Source: Sediminibacterium sp. (GTDB taxonomy: Bacteria; Bacteroidota; Bacteroidia; B-17B0; Aurantibacillaceae). From it: DNA of 35,641 nucleotides. The stretch spans positions 1 through 35,641 of the forward strand of contig JASGCO010000037.1 in assembly GCA_030054095.1 (NCBI GenBank), written 5' to 3'. The notes under the pieces were generated by a model. It had not been told where the DNA came from, did not search any database, and saw nothing but the letters and a program-made list of their open reading frames with translations. This document shows, in pieces, positions 7,736 to 16,425 of this stretch (within the stretch, counting starts at the first letter, position 1; every line of letters starts with the position of its first letter). Position numbers and translations under genes: made by a program.

Positions 7736-7855
7736 TTTATCTTTCCTCTTACTCTCATCAGAGGTAGGATTTAGCACCGGTTTTCCAACCCTTTCGGGCT
7801 TCTAGTTGGTTGCCTGCGGGTCTCAGAGCCTATTCTCTCGCCGCATCTTGATAAA
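7736..7855 (-). ncRNA. SAM-I riboswitch (S-box leader)
   Basis: This RNA binds S-adenosylmethionine and lowers expression of methionine genes when SAM is plentiful. On the minus strand P1 is TTTATC (7855-7850) with GATAAA (7741-7736). Conserved blocks are seen in order: ATCAAGA after P1, GAGACCCGCAGGCAACC, then GGTGCTAAATCCTAC, the most diagnostic part. A GAAA-capped stem (CCCGAAAGGG) lies between them. No T-run terminator follows P1. Instead the next ATG, that of the Cys/Met leader ORF, comes 15 bases later, so control of translation start or coupled Rho-dependent termination is more likely than intrinsic attenuation. Confidence 0.95.
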
Positions 7856-7889
7856 TTAATCACACACAAAAAGCGTAATTAATTCCACA

Positions 7890-7922
7890 CAAAGTTAGTG
7901 CAGTTTTTTTCTATTTTCCAAA
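7890..7922 (-). promoter_or_regulatory. Promoter of the metYXhom operon
   Basis: TAACTTTG (7897-7890) is an exact -7 box. TTTGG (7922-7918) lies upstream at a 20-base spacing, fitting the -33 TTG element of Bacteroidota. Transcription would start some 25-30 bases before the riboswitch P1 stem. Confidence 0.75.
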
Positions 7923-7989
7923 TTTTTTTTAAACTTTTTTACTTTTCCCTTATTTTAAAGGGCTTTCAAGGCATGACAATTGGTTGATT

Positions 7990-8505
7990 TTATTGCTGTA
8001 CTTCCGGTTTGCGATACCCGTAAATATGCTCATCGAGAAATTCGCCGTTTTTATAAATGGTTTTGTGCAGTATGGCTTCTTTGGTAAAACCCGTTTTTTC
8101 GATCACGCGTTGCGAAGCAATGTTATTGCCAAATACACGGGCATAGACCCGTGTTATCGGATAATTATCAAAAGCGAATGTAAGCATCTGAGGAATCACA
8201 TCTGTCATAATTCCCTTACCCCAGTACGCCCTTCCCAACCAGAACCCGATCTCCGCGTTCTTTTCCATCACATCGTCCTGCGGATGAATGCCTATCCCGC
8301 CAATGGCTTTGTTATTTAAGGTAATGGCAAACATGTGGATAGGTGTCCCGGAATTGGCGAACTGAATAAATTGCCCTGCATGTTCTAAAGTGTAAGGATG
8401 CGGAAACTTATTGGTAAGGTAACGGGCAACTTCCATGTCATTGGCATTTTGCACCAGATCTTCACTATCACTGTATTGCCAGGGGCGTAGTTTTATGGCA
8501 TCCAT
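7990..8505 (-). CDS. GNAT N-acetyltransferase, RimJ/RimL-like
   Basis: This 171-residue acetyl-CoA-dependent acetyltransferase fits the GNAT fold throughout. The start, MDAIKLRPWQYSDSEDL, is the usual beta1-alpha1. GGIGIHPQDD is followed by AEIGFWLGRAYWGKGIMTD, the motif A region with an R/Q-x-x-G-x-G/A-like W-G-K-G acetyl-CoA loop. NIASQRVIEKTGF is the C-terminal signature of the RimJ/RimL group. Such proteins modify protein N-termini, aminoglycosides or small amines; the substrate cannot be told here. The gene is a single unit on the minus strand. Its ATG is only 5 bases after an exact TACTTTTG box, so the mRNA is probably leaderless. Confidence 0.88.
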   Translation of the reverse strand: MDAIKLRPWQYSDSEDLVQNANDMEVARYLTNKFPHPYTLEHAGQFIQFANSGTPIHMFAITLNNKAIGGIGIHPQDDVMEKNAEIGFWLGRAYWGKGIMTDVIPQMLTFAFDNYPITRVYARVFGNNIASQRVIEKTGFTKEAILHKTIYKNGEFLDEHIYGYRKPEVQQ

Positions 8506-8510
8506 GGTAA

Positions 8511-8518
8511 CAAAAGTA
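8511..8518 (-). promoter_or_regulatory. TAnnTTTG -7 box abutting the GNAT start
   Basis: TACTTTTG is followed by TTACC and then ATG. A start point a few bases past the box falls on or next to the A of ATG, which leaves no room for a ribosome binding site. Confidence 0.6.
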
Positions 8519-8642
8519 AATGAAATAAGGCCATGTGCAGAACATCAGATACTGTTGGTTTATCAGTGCTTGCTGGTTCCCCTTGTGCGGACTCTTCACG
8601 TTTTATCTTAAACACTGATCTATTCATAACAAAGGGCCACTT

Positions 8643-10763
8643 TTACACACGAATACCGATAATGAGCATATCATCTACCTGCTCCAGATTTCCCATCCAA
8701 CGGGAAATAATCTGCTCCAACTGACGGCCTTGTTCCTGCAATGGTTGCTTACATAATTTCAAAATTGCTTCTTCGAGTTGCTGGTATTTAAATTTTTTTC
8801 CTTTTGTGCCCCCAAACTGATCGGCATAACCATCTGTAAACAGATAAATGCAATCGCCCGGCTCCAGCAACATACTTTGGCGACTAAATCCGGCATGTTC
8901 GGTAACTCCCGCTCCTATCGGAAATTTATCAGGCTTGCATTTTATGACGGATTCGTTACGAACAACCCATACCGGATTATTAGAACAGGCCAGTTCCAAC
9001 TGATTGTTATGTATGCGTATCAATGCCGCATCCATCCCGTCTTTACTGGCTTCTTCCGTTTGATTGAGGTTGCGGATTACTTTATCTCTGAGCAAATCAA
9101 AAACCCGGTGCGGTTCTGTTATATTATTCTGTTTTACAATCTCGTTAAGGTAGCTGATGCCTAATAAACTCATGAATGCTCCGGGAACGCCGTGTCCTGT
9201 GCAATCTCCGCACATAATCATAAATCCCTTATCGGTTGTGGTGGCCCAGTAAAAATCGCCACTAACAATATCTTTGGGCTTAAACAAGATGAAAAAATCG
9301 TCTGTATGTTGTTTAAAGAGAGCCTGACTGGTTAAAAGGCTCTCCTGAATACGTTTGGCGTAATTAATACTATCGGTGATTTCCTTGTTCTTGGTTTCGA
9401 TTAAATCCTTTTGCCGGTTAATCTCGTCGTTTTTTCCGGCCAGAACCGCATTGGCTCTTTTCTTTTGACGAAGGTTCCGGAATACAAAGAGCAGCACCAC
9501 CAAAATACCAAACGCAATGACTAAAATCGTCACCAGCATTAATTTCTGCCGCTTTAATTCCACATTTTTCAGTTGCGCATTGCTTTTTAATAATTCTATT
9601 TCCCGCTGTTTTTTTTCGTTCTGAAGTTTCTTTTCCATGTCGGAAATTTTTGTTACCAGATCGGTCGAAAACATAGAGTCGAGTAATGTATTCTGACGTT
9701 TAAGATAGCTGTTTGCTTTCCGGTAATCGCCCTTGGCTTCGTACAACTCGTAACCAAGATTATTCAGCATTTGCAGTTGTTTACTAATCTTGTATTTCAT
9801 GATACGGGCCTCGGCCTTCTCCAAAATACCCTCTGCTTTAGCAAATTGTTTCTGGTTCATACAACTTTTCACCATCACCATCTCTGCCTCAACAATGGTT
9901 TCATTATCACCAAGTTCTACAGCATATTCACGGGCTTCGAGGGCATATTTTACCGCTTCTTTATAATTTCCCTCCCGTTCGTACACGCGTGCCAGCAAAG
10001 ACAACACCGTACAAATATTTTTTTTATTTCCAGAGCGCGTTTGGATACCATAGGCCTTGTAAAGTGCTATTCTGGCGGCATCGTACCGCTTCTCTTCCAG
10101 ATATACTTGTGCCAGAGAAGACAATCCCACAGCATAGGAAGTGGAATCGCCACTTTTAAGTACCCTGTCGTTATGGAGAATGAAATAACTTCCGGCACGT
10201 TCAAAATTGCCGAGGTTTTTATATACGTTACCAATATTCAGATACACTTTGCTGATCCGGGCTTCATCTTTCGATCCTTTAATAACCTCGAGGGTCTTAA
10301 AATAATACGTCAGGGCCTTTGTATAATTTGTCCTGTTTTTTTCTATAACTCCCAGATTGTTGTAAACATCTGACATTCCAATAATGGAATTTTGTGCTTT
10401 AAAAATGGCCAAAGCCTTTAATTGATTGGCTTCTGCTGAATCAAGTTCGTTTCTGTTTTTATATACCAATCCCTTACCTATGTAAGCCTGAGCAGCATCC
10501 TGTGGACGGTTATATTTAGCTGCCAGCGCAATAACACGATCGGCATAAACAAAAAGTTTATCAGGGTTTTTATCGTAAATCCGCTGACAAAATTTTATCA
10601 TGTGTCTGGCCCTGACCGTATCGTGCAAACGCGTATCATTGCAAAGCGCCTCGAGTGAGTCCAGCGAAATTTTAGTTTTAGAATACACTTTGCTTACGCT
10701 CCCGGCAAACAGCAACAGCAGCAATTTTATCAAGGTAAATACCCGTTCCTTTTCCATTTGCAT
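8643..10763 (-). CDS. TPR-repeat sensor with SpoIIE-type (PP2C) serine phosphatase domain
   Basis: This 706-residue membrane protein has an N-terminal hydrophobic signal (IKLLLLLFAGSV). A long array of tetratricopeptide repeats follows, roughly residues 60-360, with repeated YNNLG/YLNIGN-type helices. One transmembrane helix lies near 408-428, then a coiled coil ending in DSINYAKRIQES, the usual linker to this phosphatase in Bacteroidota. The PP2C/SpoIIE domain starts near 497: SGDFYW, CGDCTGHGVPGAFMS, LFTDGYADQ and VDDML carry the metal-binding aspartates. The TPRs would face the periplasm and sense a partner, while the phosphatase acts inside, perhaps on an anti-anti-sigma or other phosphoserine protein. 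No partner kinase or STAS gene is nearby. An alternative start is the ATG two codons downstream. Confidence 0.9.
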   Translation of the reverse strand: MQMEKERVFTLIKLLLLLFAGSVSKVYSKTKISLDSLEALCNDTRLHDTVRARHMIKFCQRIYDKNPDKLFVYADRVIALAAKYNRPQDAAQAYIGKGLVYKNRNELDSAEANQLKALAIFKAQNSIIGMSDVYNNLGVIEKNRTNYTKALTYYFKTLEVIKGSKDEARISKVYLNIGNVYKNLGNFERAGSYFILHNDRVLKSGDSTSYAVGLSSLAQVYLEEKRYDAARIALYKAYGIQTRSGNKKNICTVLSLLARVYEREGNYKEAVKYALEAREYAVELGDNETIVEAEMVMVKSCMNQKQFAKAEGILEKAEARIMKYKISKQLQMLNNLGYELYEAKGDYRKANSYLKRQNTLLDSMFSTDLVTKISDMEKKLQNEKKQREIELLKSNAQLKNVELKRQKLMLVTILVIAFGILVVLLFVFRNLRQKKRANAVLAGKNDEINRQKDLIETKNKEITDSINYAKRIQESLLTSQALFKQHTDDFFILFKPKDIVSGDFYWATTTDKGFMIMCGDCTGHGVPGAFMSLLGISYLNEIVKQNNITEPHRVFDLLRDKVIRNLNQTEEASKDGMDAALIRIHNNQLELACSNNPVWVVRNESVIKCKPDKFPIGAGVTEHAGFSRQSMLLEPGDCIYLFTDGYADQFGGTKGKKFKYQQLEEAILKLCKQPLQEQGRQLEQIISRWMGNLEQVDDMLIIGIRV

Positions 10764-10885
10764 TTCTATGTTAAATATATAGTTTCAGAACGAAAAAACG
10801 TACAGACGTTAAAAAAAACAAAAGTCAGGTTCACAATAAAATATTTACAGCTTCACGGAGTTTATTTGTATATTCGGCTTCCCTT

Positions 10886-11596
10886 ATGTTAAAGCATATA
10901 GTTATTATTCCAACCTACAACGAGATCGAGAATATAGAAAAAATGATCCGTAAGGTGTTTGCTTTAACCGAACCGTTTCATTTACTGATTGTGGACGACG
11001 GCTCACCTGATGGCACGGCAGATAAGGTAAAACAGCTACAGAACGAATTTAAGGATCGTTTATTTATCGAGGAACGAAAAGGTAAACTGGGTTTAGGCAC
11101 CGCTTATATACATGGTTTTAAATGGGCATTGGCAAAAGGCTATGCGTATGTTTACGAGATGGATTGTGATTTTTCGCACAACCCGGACGATCTGATACGA
11201 CTTTATAAAACCTGCGAAGAAGAAGGCGCCGATCTTGCCATTGGGTCGCGTTATGTAAAAGGTGGTAGCGTTAAAAACTGGCCTTTCAGCCGGATATTGA
11301 TGAGTTATTTTGGGTCAGTATATGCCCGTATGATTTTATGGCTTCCTGTAAAAGATACCACGGCAGGTTTTAAATGCTATAAACGTAAGGTATTAGAAAC
11401 GATTCAACTTGACAAAATTCAATATGTAGGATACGCTTTCCAGATTGAAATGAAATATAAAACTTATAAAGCGGGATTTAAAATTAAAGAAGTGCCCATT
11501 TTATTTGTTGACCGTGTGGAGGGAATCAGTAAAATGAGTACCAAAATATTTAAAGAAGCTTTTTTAGGTGTTCTTAAAATGCGCTTCGCTTCTTAA
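10886..11596 (+). CDS. Family 2 glycosyltransferase, polyprenol monophosphomannose synthase-like
   Basis: This 236-residue enzyme is of the Dpm1 type, which moves a sugar from a nucleotide donor to polyprenyl phosphate on the cytoplasmic face of the membrane. Seen are IIPTYNEIENI at the start, VDDGSPDGTAD (first Asp pair), EMDCDFSHNPDDL (DxD-like metal site), GSRYVKGGSVKNWP and TTAGFKCYKR, all characteristic of this group. There are no C-terminal membrane helices, so it is the short soluble form. It ends 3 bases before the convergent gene at 11600. The sugar (mannose or another hexose) cannot be told from the sequence. Confidence 0.92.
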   Translation: MLKHIVIIPTYNEIENIEKMIRKVFALTEPFHLLIVDDGSPDGTADKVKQLQNEFKDRLFIEERKGKLGLGTAYIHGFKWALAKGYAYVYEMDCDFSHNPDDLIRLYKTCEEEGADLAIGSRYVKGGSVKNWPFSRILMSYFGSVYARMILWLPVKDTTAGFKCYKRKVLETIQLDKIQYVGYAFQIEMKYKTYKAGFKIKEVPILFVDRVEGISKMSTKIFKEAFLGVLKMRFAS

Positions 11597-11599
11597 ATC

Positions 11600-12286
11600 T
11601 CAGGCTGGCTGCAATTCTTCCGGACGGTTCAGTTCCACCTTATACGAACTTCCTTTAAAAATAGCAATAAGGCTCAGCAGCATTATACAATGCGCAATGT
11701 CTTTATAGTTAAACCAATCACTTACCGAAATACGGAGGCTATGCACAATGATAGATAAAAATGCGATTAATATTCCGGATACAATCCATCCACTTCCCTT
11801 TTGCTGACGGCGGTACGTAAGATAATGCACTATCAGGGAATAGGTAAGTACTATGCCTGCATGAATTTTAATCAGGATAAAGTTGTTATAAACCAGTGTG
11901 AATCCGAGTAAAATACCAATCCACAAAATCACGAGATACGTATAGCGTTTTTTTGGAGGGGATTTATCAATACTGGCGTAGGTGTTAGCCGCTTTAAAGC
12001 AGAAAAAGATGGCAACAAGGCTTATCGCATTCATAAGGAACAATACACTATTAAAAAACGAATAGCCCAACTGGAAATGCGCGCCATGTGCCAGAGATCC
12101 TACAAAACTACTTACTCCAATCAGCAGAAAAAACCATGCCCAAAATGTAGCCAGATAATACCCCCGTGTGTTCATTTTGAAAAAACAATACATACAGTAT
12201 ATAGTTACCAGTAAATTTGTCAGTATAGTAACCGGCTCATATATAGTATAACCCCAAAACCGGATAAACGTATAGTCTAAATTCAT
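11600..12286 (-). CDS. Seven-helix membrane protein of unknown function
   Basis: This 228-residue protein has about seven hydrophobic helices (approximately 17-37, 43-66, 77-97, 115-133, 136-158, 165-186, 196-214) and a basic C-terminal tail. Polar residues occur inside the helices: a Ser-rich SSFVGSLAHGAH in helix 2, IVHSLR at the end of helix 6 and KDIAHCIM in helix 7. This resembles the Ser/Asp/three-His layout of the CREST hydrolase superfamily (alkaline ceramidase, PAQR, Per1), but the exact spacing is not certain. It follows the TerB-ABC transporter gene by 33 bases on the same strand and is probably co-transcribed. Confidence 0.75.
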   Translation of the reverse strand: MNLDYTFIRFWGYTIYEPVTILTNLLVTIYCMYCFFKMNTRGYYLATFWAWFFLLIGVSSFVGSLAHGAHFQLGYSFFNSVLFLMNAISLVAIFFCFKAANTYASIDKSPPKKRYTYLVILWIGILLGFTLVYNNFILIKIHAGIVLTYSLIVHYLTYRRQQKGSGWIVSGILIAFLSIIVHSLRISVSDWFNYKDIAHCIMLLSLIAIFKGSSYKVELNRPEELQPA

Positions 12287-12319
12287 TTCGATCCCTGTGT
12301 TACCGTTATTCTTCTTTAG

Positions 12320-15300
12320 TTAATTTGTCTTCTTTTTAAAGGATACACTAAGGTTTCCAAAAAAATCTAGTACGCGTTTAAATACATCAAAATAGAGCGT
12401 TATTATAAGAACTAGGCTCATCAGCCAGATAACAGCAATGTTAAACCAATAAGTGGGTACCATGGCGCCCAGAAAATTTTTGCGGGGGGCAAAAAAGTGC
12501 GCTCTCCCGATTTTAGATTCGGTGGGATCCTGGAAAATAGGTTCAATCTGCTGAATTAAACGTCCTTCTTTTTCAAGACAGCGCTCACCACTTATATCAT
12601 TCGCATTCTTTACTAACTGACTAAGTCCTTCGTTTTCATACTCTTCACGCAACTTTAAAAACGCCTGTTTTTCAGGCTCTGTCTTCTGCATGTTTACAGC
12701 TACCTCATCCGCCTTTTTCCTGGCTGTATTTTCAACTGCGATATAATAATCGTTCAGATCCTTAAAGTAGGATTTTACACCTGCTATTGTCAGCTCATTA
12801 TAGCCGTCTGTTGTAATTTTATCTGTAACCGTACAAACTATTTTCTTTGTAATGCGTTGTTCCTTTTTAATTTCATTACGGATAAGGTCAATATCCGATT
12901 TTACATCGTTCAACTTTTTTCCGCCTTTTAGCTCATTATCAATTTTCGTTAGTTTACTTTCCAGTTTGGGAATCCAATACACTTTTTTGTATTGGGCAAT
13001 ACTGATGGATTTATCGAATTTATAAAAATTCCGTTCGTATTTATTCTCTTTAAACTGATTAACTGCCAGAGCCTCAAACGCCCAACGACTAGCCATTACC
13101 TCGCCCGAAAACGGTACTCCACCCTGCTTGGCCAATGTTGGATTTAGTTTGTCAAATTTTACAATGACGCCACTCAACAACAACTGCGGAATAATAAGAA
13201 AAGGAATAAGAATGTAGATAGTAACGGCACTGTTAAACGCTGACGATATGTTTAATCCCAACATATTGGCAAAACAACTGGTCGTAAATAAAACCAGCCA
13301 GTAATCGGTGTACATACCTTTAATTCCAAGTACCAAATTACCTACCACAACAAACGAAAGTGTTTGGATTGCCGATAAAATAAACATGATACTGATCTTA
13401 CTCCACAAATAACTTCCTTTACTTAAGTTCAGGAACGATTCGCGCTTTCTGATTTTACGGTCTCTGATAATTTCTTCGGCACTTACTGTCAATCCTATAA
13501 AAAGCGCCACAACAACAGCCATAAACATGTAGGCCGGTATGTTTTCATTCTCACTAAAAATATATCCTTTTGTTGTATCTACATCCGTATTAAAGTAGCG
13601 TACCAGATAAGCCAGAATAAATGCCAGCAACGGAGCCTCCAGAAAATTAATCAACAGGTATTGGGTATTGGTTAATTTACTGCGGACATCTCTGGTAATA
13701 AATACTTTAAATTGTTTTAAAAAGTGCGGCACCTTAAAAATACTTTCCGGGATGTCGGTATGTTCTTTCTGAGAGTGTATGCCGGTTTCAATTTGCTCTT
13801 TGTAATGCCGGTTCCATTCCAAAGGGCTTACTTTACGATTATAAGTAAGGTTACCGTATTCATCCAGTACCTTACTTTCAATAATATTGAAAATCTGTTC
13901 GGGATTTACATTACCACAGTTCCAGCATTCGCTTTCTTCAGCATTCACATGGTTTACCAGGCGTTTAAAATAACTTACAGCATCTACCGGGTTACCGTAG
14001 TATATAGGGTATCCACCTACATCCAGTATCATCAGTTTATCAAACATTTTGTAAATGTCGGATGATGGCTGATGAATCACCACAAAAATAAGTTTTCCCT
14101 TCAGGGCCAGTTCTTTTAACAGGTCCATGATGTTTTCAGAGTCGCGTGATGATAACCCGGAGGTTGGTTCATCAACAAACAATACACTTGGTTCCCGTAT
14201 TAACTCTAACGCTATATTCAACCGTTTCCGCTGCCCACCTGAAATTGTCTTTTCGAGCGGTGACCCTACTTTAAGATTCCGGGTTTCACTTAAGCCCAAA
14301 TCCGCAAGCAAATCGGTACATTTCCTGGAAATTGAAGCGTCATCCAGATTTCCGAAACAAAGCTTGGCATTGTAAAATAAATTCTGGTAAACAGTTAATT
14401 CTTCTATCAATAAATCATCCTGACTGACGTGTCCTACCACTCCCTCAATCTCTGAACGCTGCGTATGGATATTGATGCCATTTATTTTAACAGCGCCCTT
14501 GCTTGGTACTTCATTGCCGTTCAACACATTCAGAAGGGTTGACTTTCCGGCTCCCGAGCCTCCCATGATACCTATGAGTTTGCCGCTTTCCTCGCTGATG
14601 TTTACGTCCCTTAATCCTAGTTTACCACCCTTGAATTTGTATTCCAGCTGAATGGCCTCAAAAGTAATACGCGCTTTTGAATCATCGCTGAGGAAACGTC
14701 CGATAATATCGCTATAATAAATAGGTGTAAACTTAGAAGAACGTATAGAAGAGCCTGGAGTAAGGATATGAACTCTCTCTTTAGATATTCCCTGCCCGTT
14801 TAACTGCACTTCAAAGTTGCCATATATGCGCAAGGCATATATACCTACACTTGGTATCTGTACTACTCTTATATCCTGCGGTATAGCCTCTACCAGAATG
14901 TGCTTGGTTTGGTTATTGTACCCGCCTGGCTTATTATTAATAACCAAGATATTTTCTGTATCGGGAATAACTTCAATCTGATCTTCTACAAAAGATTTAA
15001 GCAAACTGAACTCTTCTTTTGGGATATTAAATGTTTCAGATACTGTAACAACAAATTCGTATTCCTGATCGCTGATTTCGTTACTGGAGTAGATAAATTC
15101 CAGCAAACGGATCAACACAATCACCTTTTGTGTCTGCTCCAGTTCCTGATTGATCTGGGTGCAGATTTTAAGTACTTTAACGGAGTTTACCGAGGTGCGT
15201 TTTGCAGTGCCGTCTTTTTTCTTGCTGGCCTGATGATGCGACTCGAGGTATTCATCAAAAATTTTCAGATACGTATCAACCTGCTCCTGGTTTAATTGTT

Positions 15301-15406
15301 GTTTTAAAAAGGACTGTACAATTTGCCGGCCAGTATTGTTAATACCATCTACCTTTGCAATAATCGCAAACATTTGCATTAACGCCCTTAATATTCGTTC
15401 ACTCAT
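12320..15406 (-). CDS. ABCG-like ABC transporter with N-terminal TerB-like domain
   Basis: This is a 1028-residue fusion. Residues 1-145 are helical and look like the TerB tellurite-resistance fold (start MSERILRALMQMFAIIAKVDG, then the second repeat). Residues 150-245 are beta-rich, perhaps FHA-like. The ATPase has Walker A GGSGAGKST (282-290), signature TISGGQRKR (near 387) and Walker B VLFVDEPTSGLSS (near 408), most like the ABCG/White eye-pigment group. Membrane helices follow (FLEAPLLAFILAYLV, then several to about 750). A charged, coiled segment of some 200 residues interrupts the membrane domain before two last helices. A half-transporter of this type likely dimerises. The substrate is unknown. 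It is the first gene of a two-gene unit with the seven-helix protein. Confidence 0.9.
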   Translation of the reverse strand: MSERILRALMQMFAIIAKVDGINNTGRQIVQSFLKQQLNQEQVDTYLKIFDEYLESHHQASKKKDGTAKRTSVNSVKVLKICTQINQELEQTQKVIVLIRLLEFIYSSNEISDQEYEFVVTVSETFNIPKEEFSLLKSFVEDQIEVIPDTENILVINNKPGGYNNQTKHILVEAIPQDIRVVQIPSVGIYALRIYGNFEVQLNGQGISKERVHILTPGSSIRSSKFTPIYYSDIIGRFLSDDSKARITFEAIQLEYKFKGGKLGLRDVNISEESGKLIGIMGGSGAGKSTLLNVLNGNEVPSKGAVKINGINIHTQRSEIEGVVGHVSQDDLLIEELTVYQNLFYNAKLCFGNLDDASISRKCTDLLADLGLSETRNLKVGSPLEKTISGGQRKRLNIALELIREPSVLFVDEPTSGLSSRDSENIMDLLKELALKGKLIFVVIHQPSSDIYKMFDKLMILDVGGYPIYYGNPVDAVSYFKRLVNHVNAEESECWNCGNVNPEQIFNIIESKVLDEYGNLTYNRKVSPLEWNRHYKEQIETGIHSQKEHTDIPESIFKVPHFLKQFKVFITRDVRSKLTNTQYLLINFLEAPLLAFILAYLVRYFNTDVDTTKGYIFSENENIPAYMFMAVVVALFIGLTVSAEEIIRDRKIRKRESFLNLSKGSYLWSKISIMFILSAIQTLSFVVVGNLVLGIKGMYTDYWLVLFTTSCFANMLGLNISSAFNSAVTIYILIPFLIIPQLLLSGVIVKFDKLNPTLAKQGGVPFSGEVMASRWAFEALAVNQFKENKYERNFYKFDKSISIAQYKKVYWIPKLESKLTKIDNELKGGKKLNDVKSDIDLIRNEIKKEQRITKKIVCTVTDKITTDGYNELTIAGVKSYFKDLNDYYIAVENTARKKADEVAVNMQKTEPEKQAFLKLREEYENEGLSQLVKNANDISGERCLEKEGRLIQQIEPIFQDPTESKIGRAHFFAPRKNFLGAMVPTYWFNIAVIWLMSLVLIITLYFDVFKRVLDFFGNLSVSFKKKTN

Positions 15407-15438
15407 AGTAGTATTAGATTATATGACCCGGTCGTATA

Positions 15439-15912
15439 TTACTTCGTATTAATCGTTTCATAAAAACAGTTTGCCATTTTCCGAACCGCTTCCGTATCGC
15501 GTCCTTCATAACGTGTTTCCGCTGCTCCAAATTTGATGCCTGTTATACCATAATCGCGCAGGGTGGCAATATAATTTTTGTAAACCTGAACCGTGTAACT
15601 GCCATGGTCTTTATCCCTCTCCAGCTGCGTTGTATTTTTAGAAAAAAAACTCTTATTGCCACTCTTTATTTCCAGCACATCTGTTTTTCCAAAGTACAGG
15701 TTTATGGTGGCTATAATGCGTAAATAGTAATTTCCGCCCTGCCTGAATAATTGAATGCGAGAATTATTTTTAGTCACTACTTCGATGTAAGATGCCGGCA
15801 GTGTTTTACCGGTCATGGGCAGATAGAGTGTATCTTCCACAAAAGCACAGGATGTTTGCGCTTTAGAAACAGTTAACGTTAACAGAAATAGGAAAATGTA
15901 TAAATACTTCAT
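15439..15912 (-). CDS. Small secreted protein, unknown
   Basis: From the ATG at 15912 the protein has about 157 residues, with a signal peptide (KYLYIFLFLLTLTVSKAQ). A longer frame open to 15957 would run through a terminator and is rejected. The mature part is mixed beta, with two widely spaced cysteines (TSCAFVEDT near the N-terminus, MANCFYETI at the C-terminus) that may form a disulfide. I recognise no family. It lies downstream of a terminator, so it probably has its own promoter. It is on the same strand as the ABC transporter, which starts 33 bases after its stop. Confidence 0.6.
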   Translation of the reverse strand: MKYLYIFLFLLTLTVSKAQTSCAFVEDTLYLPMTGKTLPASYIEVVTKNNSRIQLFRQGGNYYLRIIATINLYFGKTDVLEIKSGNKSFFSKNTTQLERDKDHGSYTVQVYKNYIATLRDYGITGIKFGAAETRYEGRDTEAVRKMANCFYETINTK

Positions 15913-15941
15913 GCAAAAAAAGCAGAAACTAATATACAAAA

Positions 15942-15971
15942 AAAGGATAAAGCGCAACTGCTTTATCCTTT
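15942..15971 (-). terminator. Intrinsic terminator between two small secreted genes
   Basis: A perfect 12-bp stem (AAAGGATAAAGC / GCTTTATCCTTT) with a 6-base loop is followed on the minus strand by a T run. It lies 20 bases after the stop of the 15992-16420 gene and ends the lipoprotein-small protein pair. Confidence 0.85.
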
Positions 15972-15991
15972 CTATTGTTGGAAAAAAATAG

Positions 15992-16420
15992 TTATTTCTG
16001 TTTAAACCCGATCAGTATAACCGCGCAACCCGACCCTGGATTTTTATTAACATCCAACTGCGCTTCGATAATTGTTTCAAGTGTGGCTTTCACTTTAAAA
16101 TCCCAGTAAGGAGCGTTTTTCTGATTACGGTTGGTAAATAGTAAATGCCTGTCCTGATCATAGATACTGAAGATCAGATTACCGTCGCTGGTACCACTGC
16201 AGGCGGCAATGCGATAGGTGGTTTCACCAAAAAATGTTGTATGAAATTCAGCTGTCTCTTCTGAATTCAGTAAAAGTGCTCGGTATTGCTGCCCGTCGGA
16301 TATAAACGAGGATATGATATGTTTAGCGCAAATGTTGGCTATGGTATCGCACTGCGCTCTGGATGTGTGAGCATAAAGTGTAATACATAAGGCAATAAAG
16401 GTAAATTTAATCTTATTCAT
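15992..16420 (-). CDS. Small exported protein, unknown
   Basis: This 142-residue protein has a clear signal peptide ending near SRAQ. Five cysteines (CDTIANICAKH, a middle ACSG, and GSGCAVI near the C-terminus) suggest a disulfide-bonded beta domain in the periplasm or outside. Its pattern, YRIAACSGTSDGNLIFSIYD, resembles small beta-sandwich proteins of Bacteroidota but I cannot name a family. Its start is 5 bases after the stop of the upstream lipoprotein gene, so the two are co-transcribed, and a strong terminator follows. Confidence 0.65.
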   Translation of the reverse strand: MNKIKFTFIALCITLYAHTSRAQCDTIANICAKHIISSFISDGQQYRALLLNSEETAEFHTTFFGETTYRIAACSGTSDGNLIFSIYDQDRHLLFTNRNQKNAPYWDFKVKATLETIIEAQLDVNKNPGSGCAVILIGFKQK

Positions 16421-16425
16421 AGTCG

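Noticed and set aside
9771..10373. Plus-strand 200-codon frame opposite the TPR-SpoIIE gene
   Set aside because: TPR repeats are clear on the minus strand; the plus translation shows no domain and no start signal.
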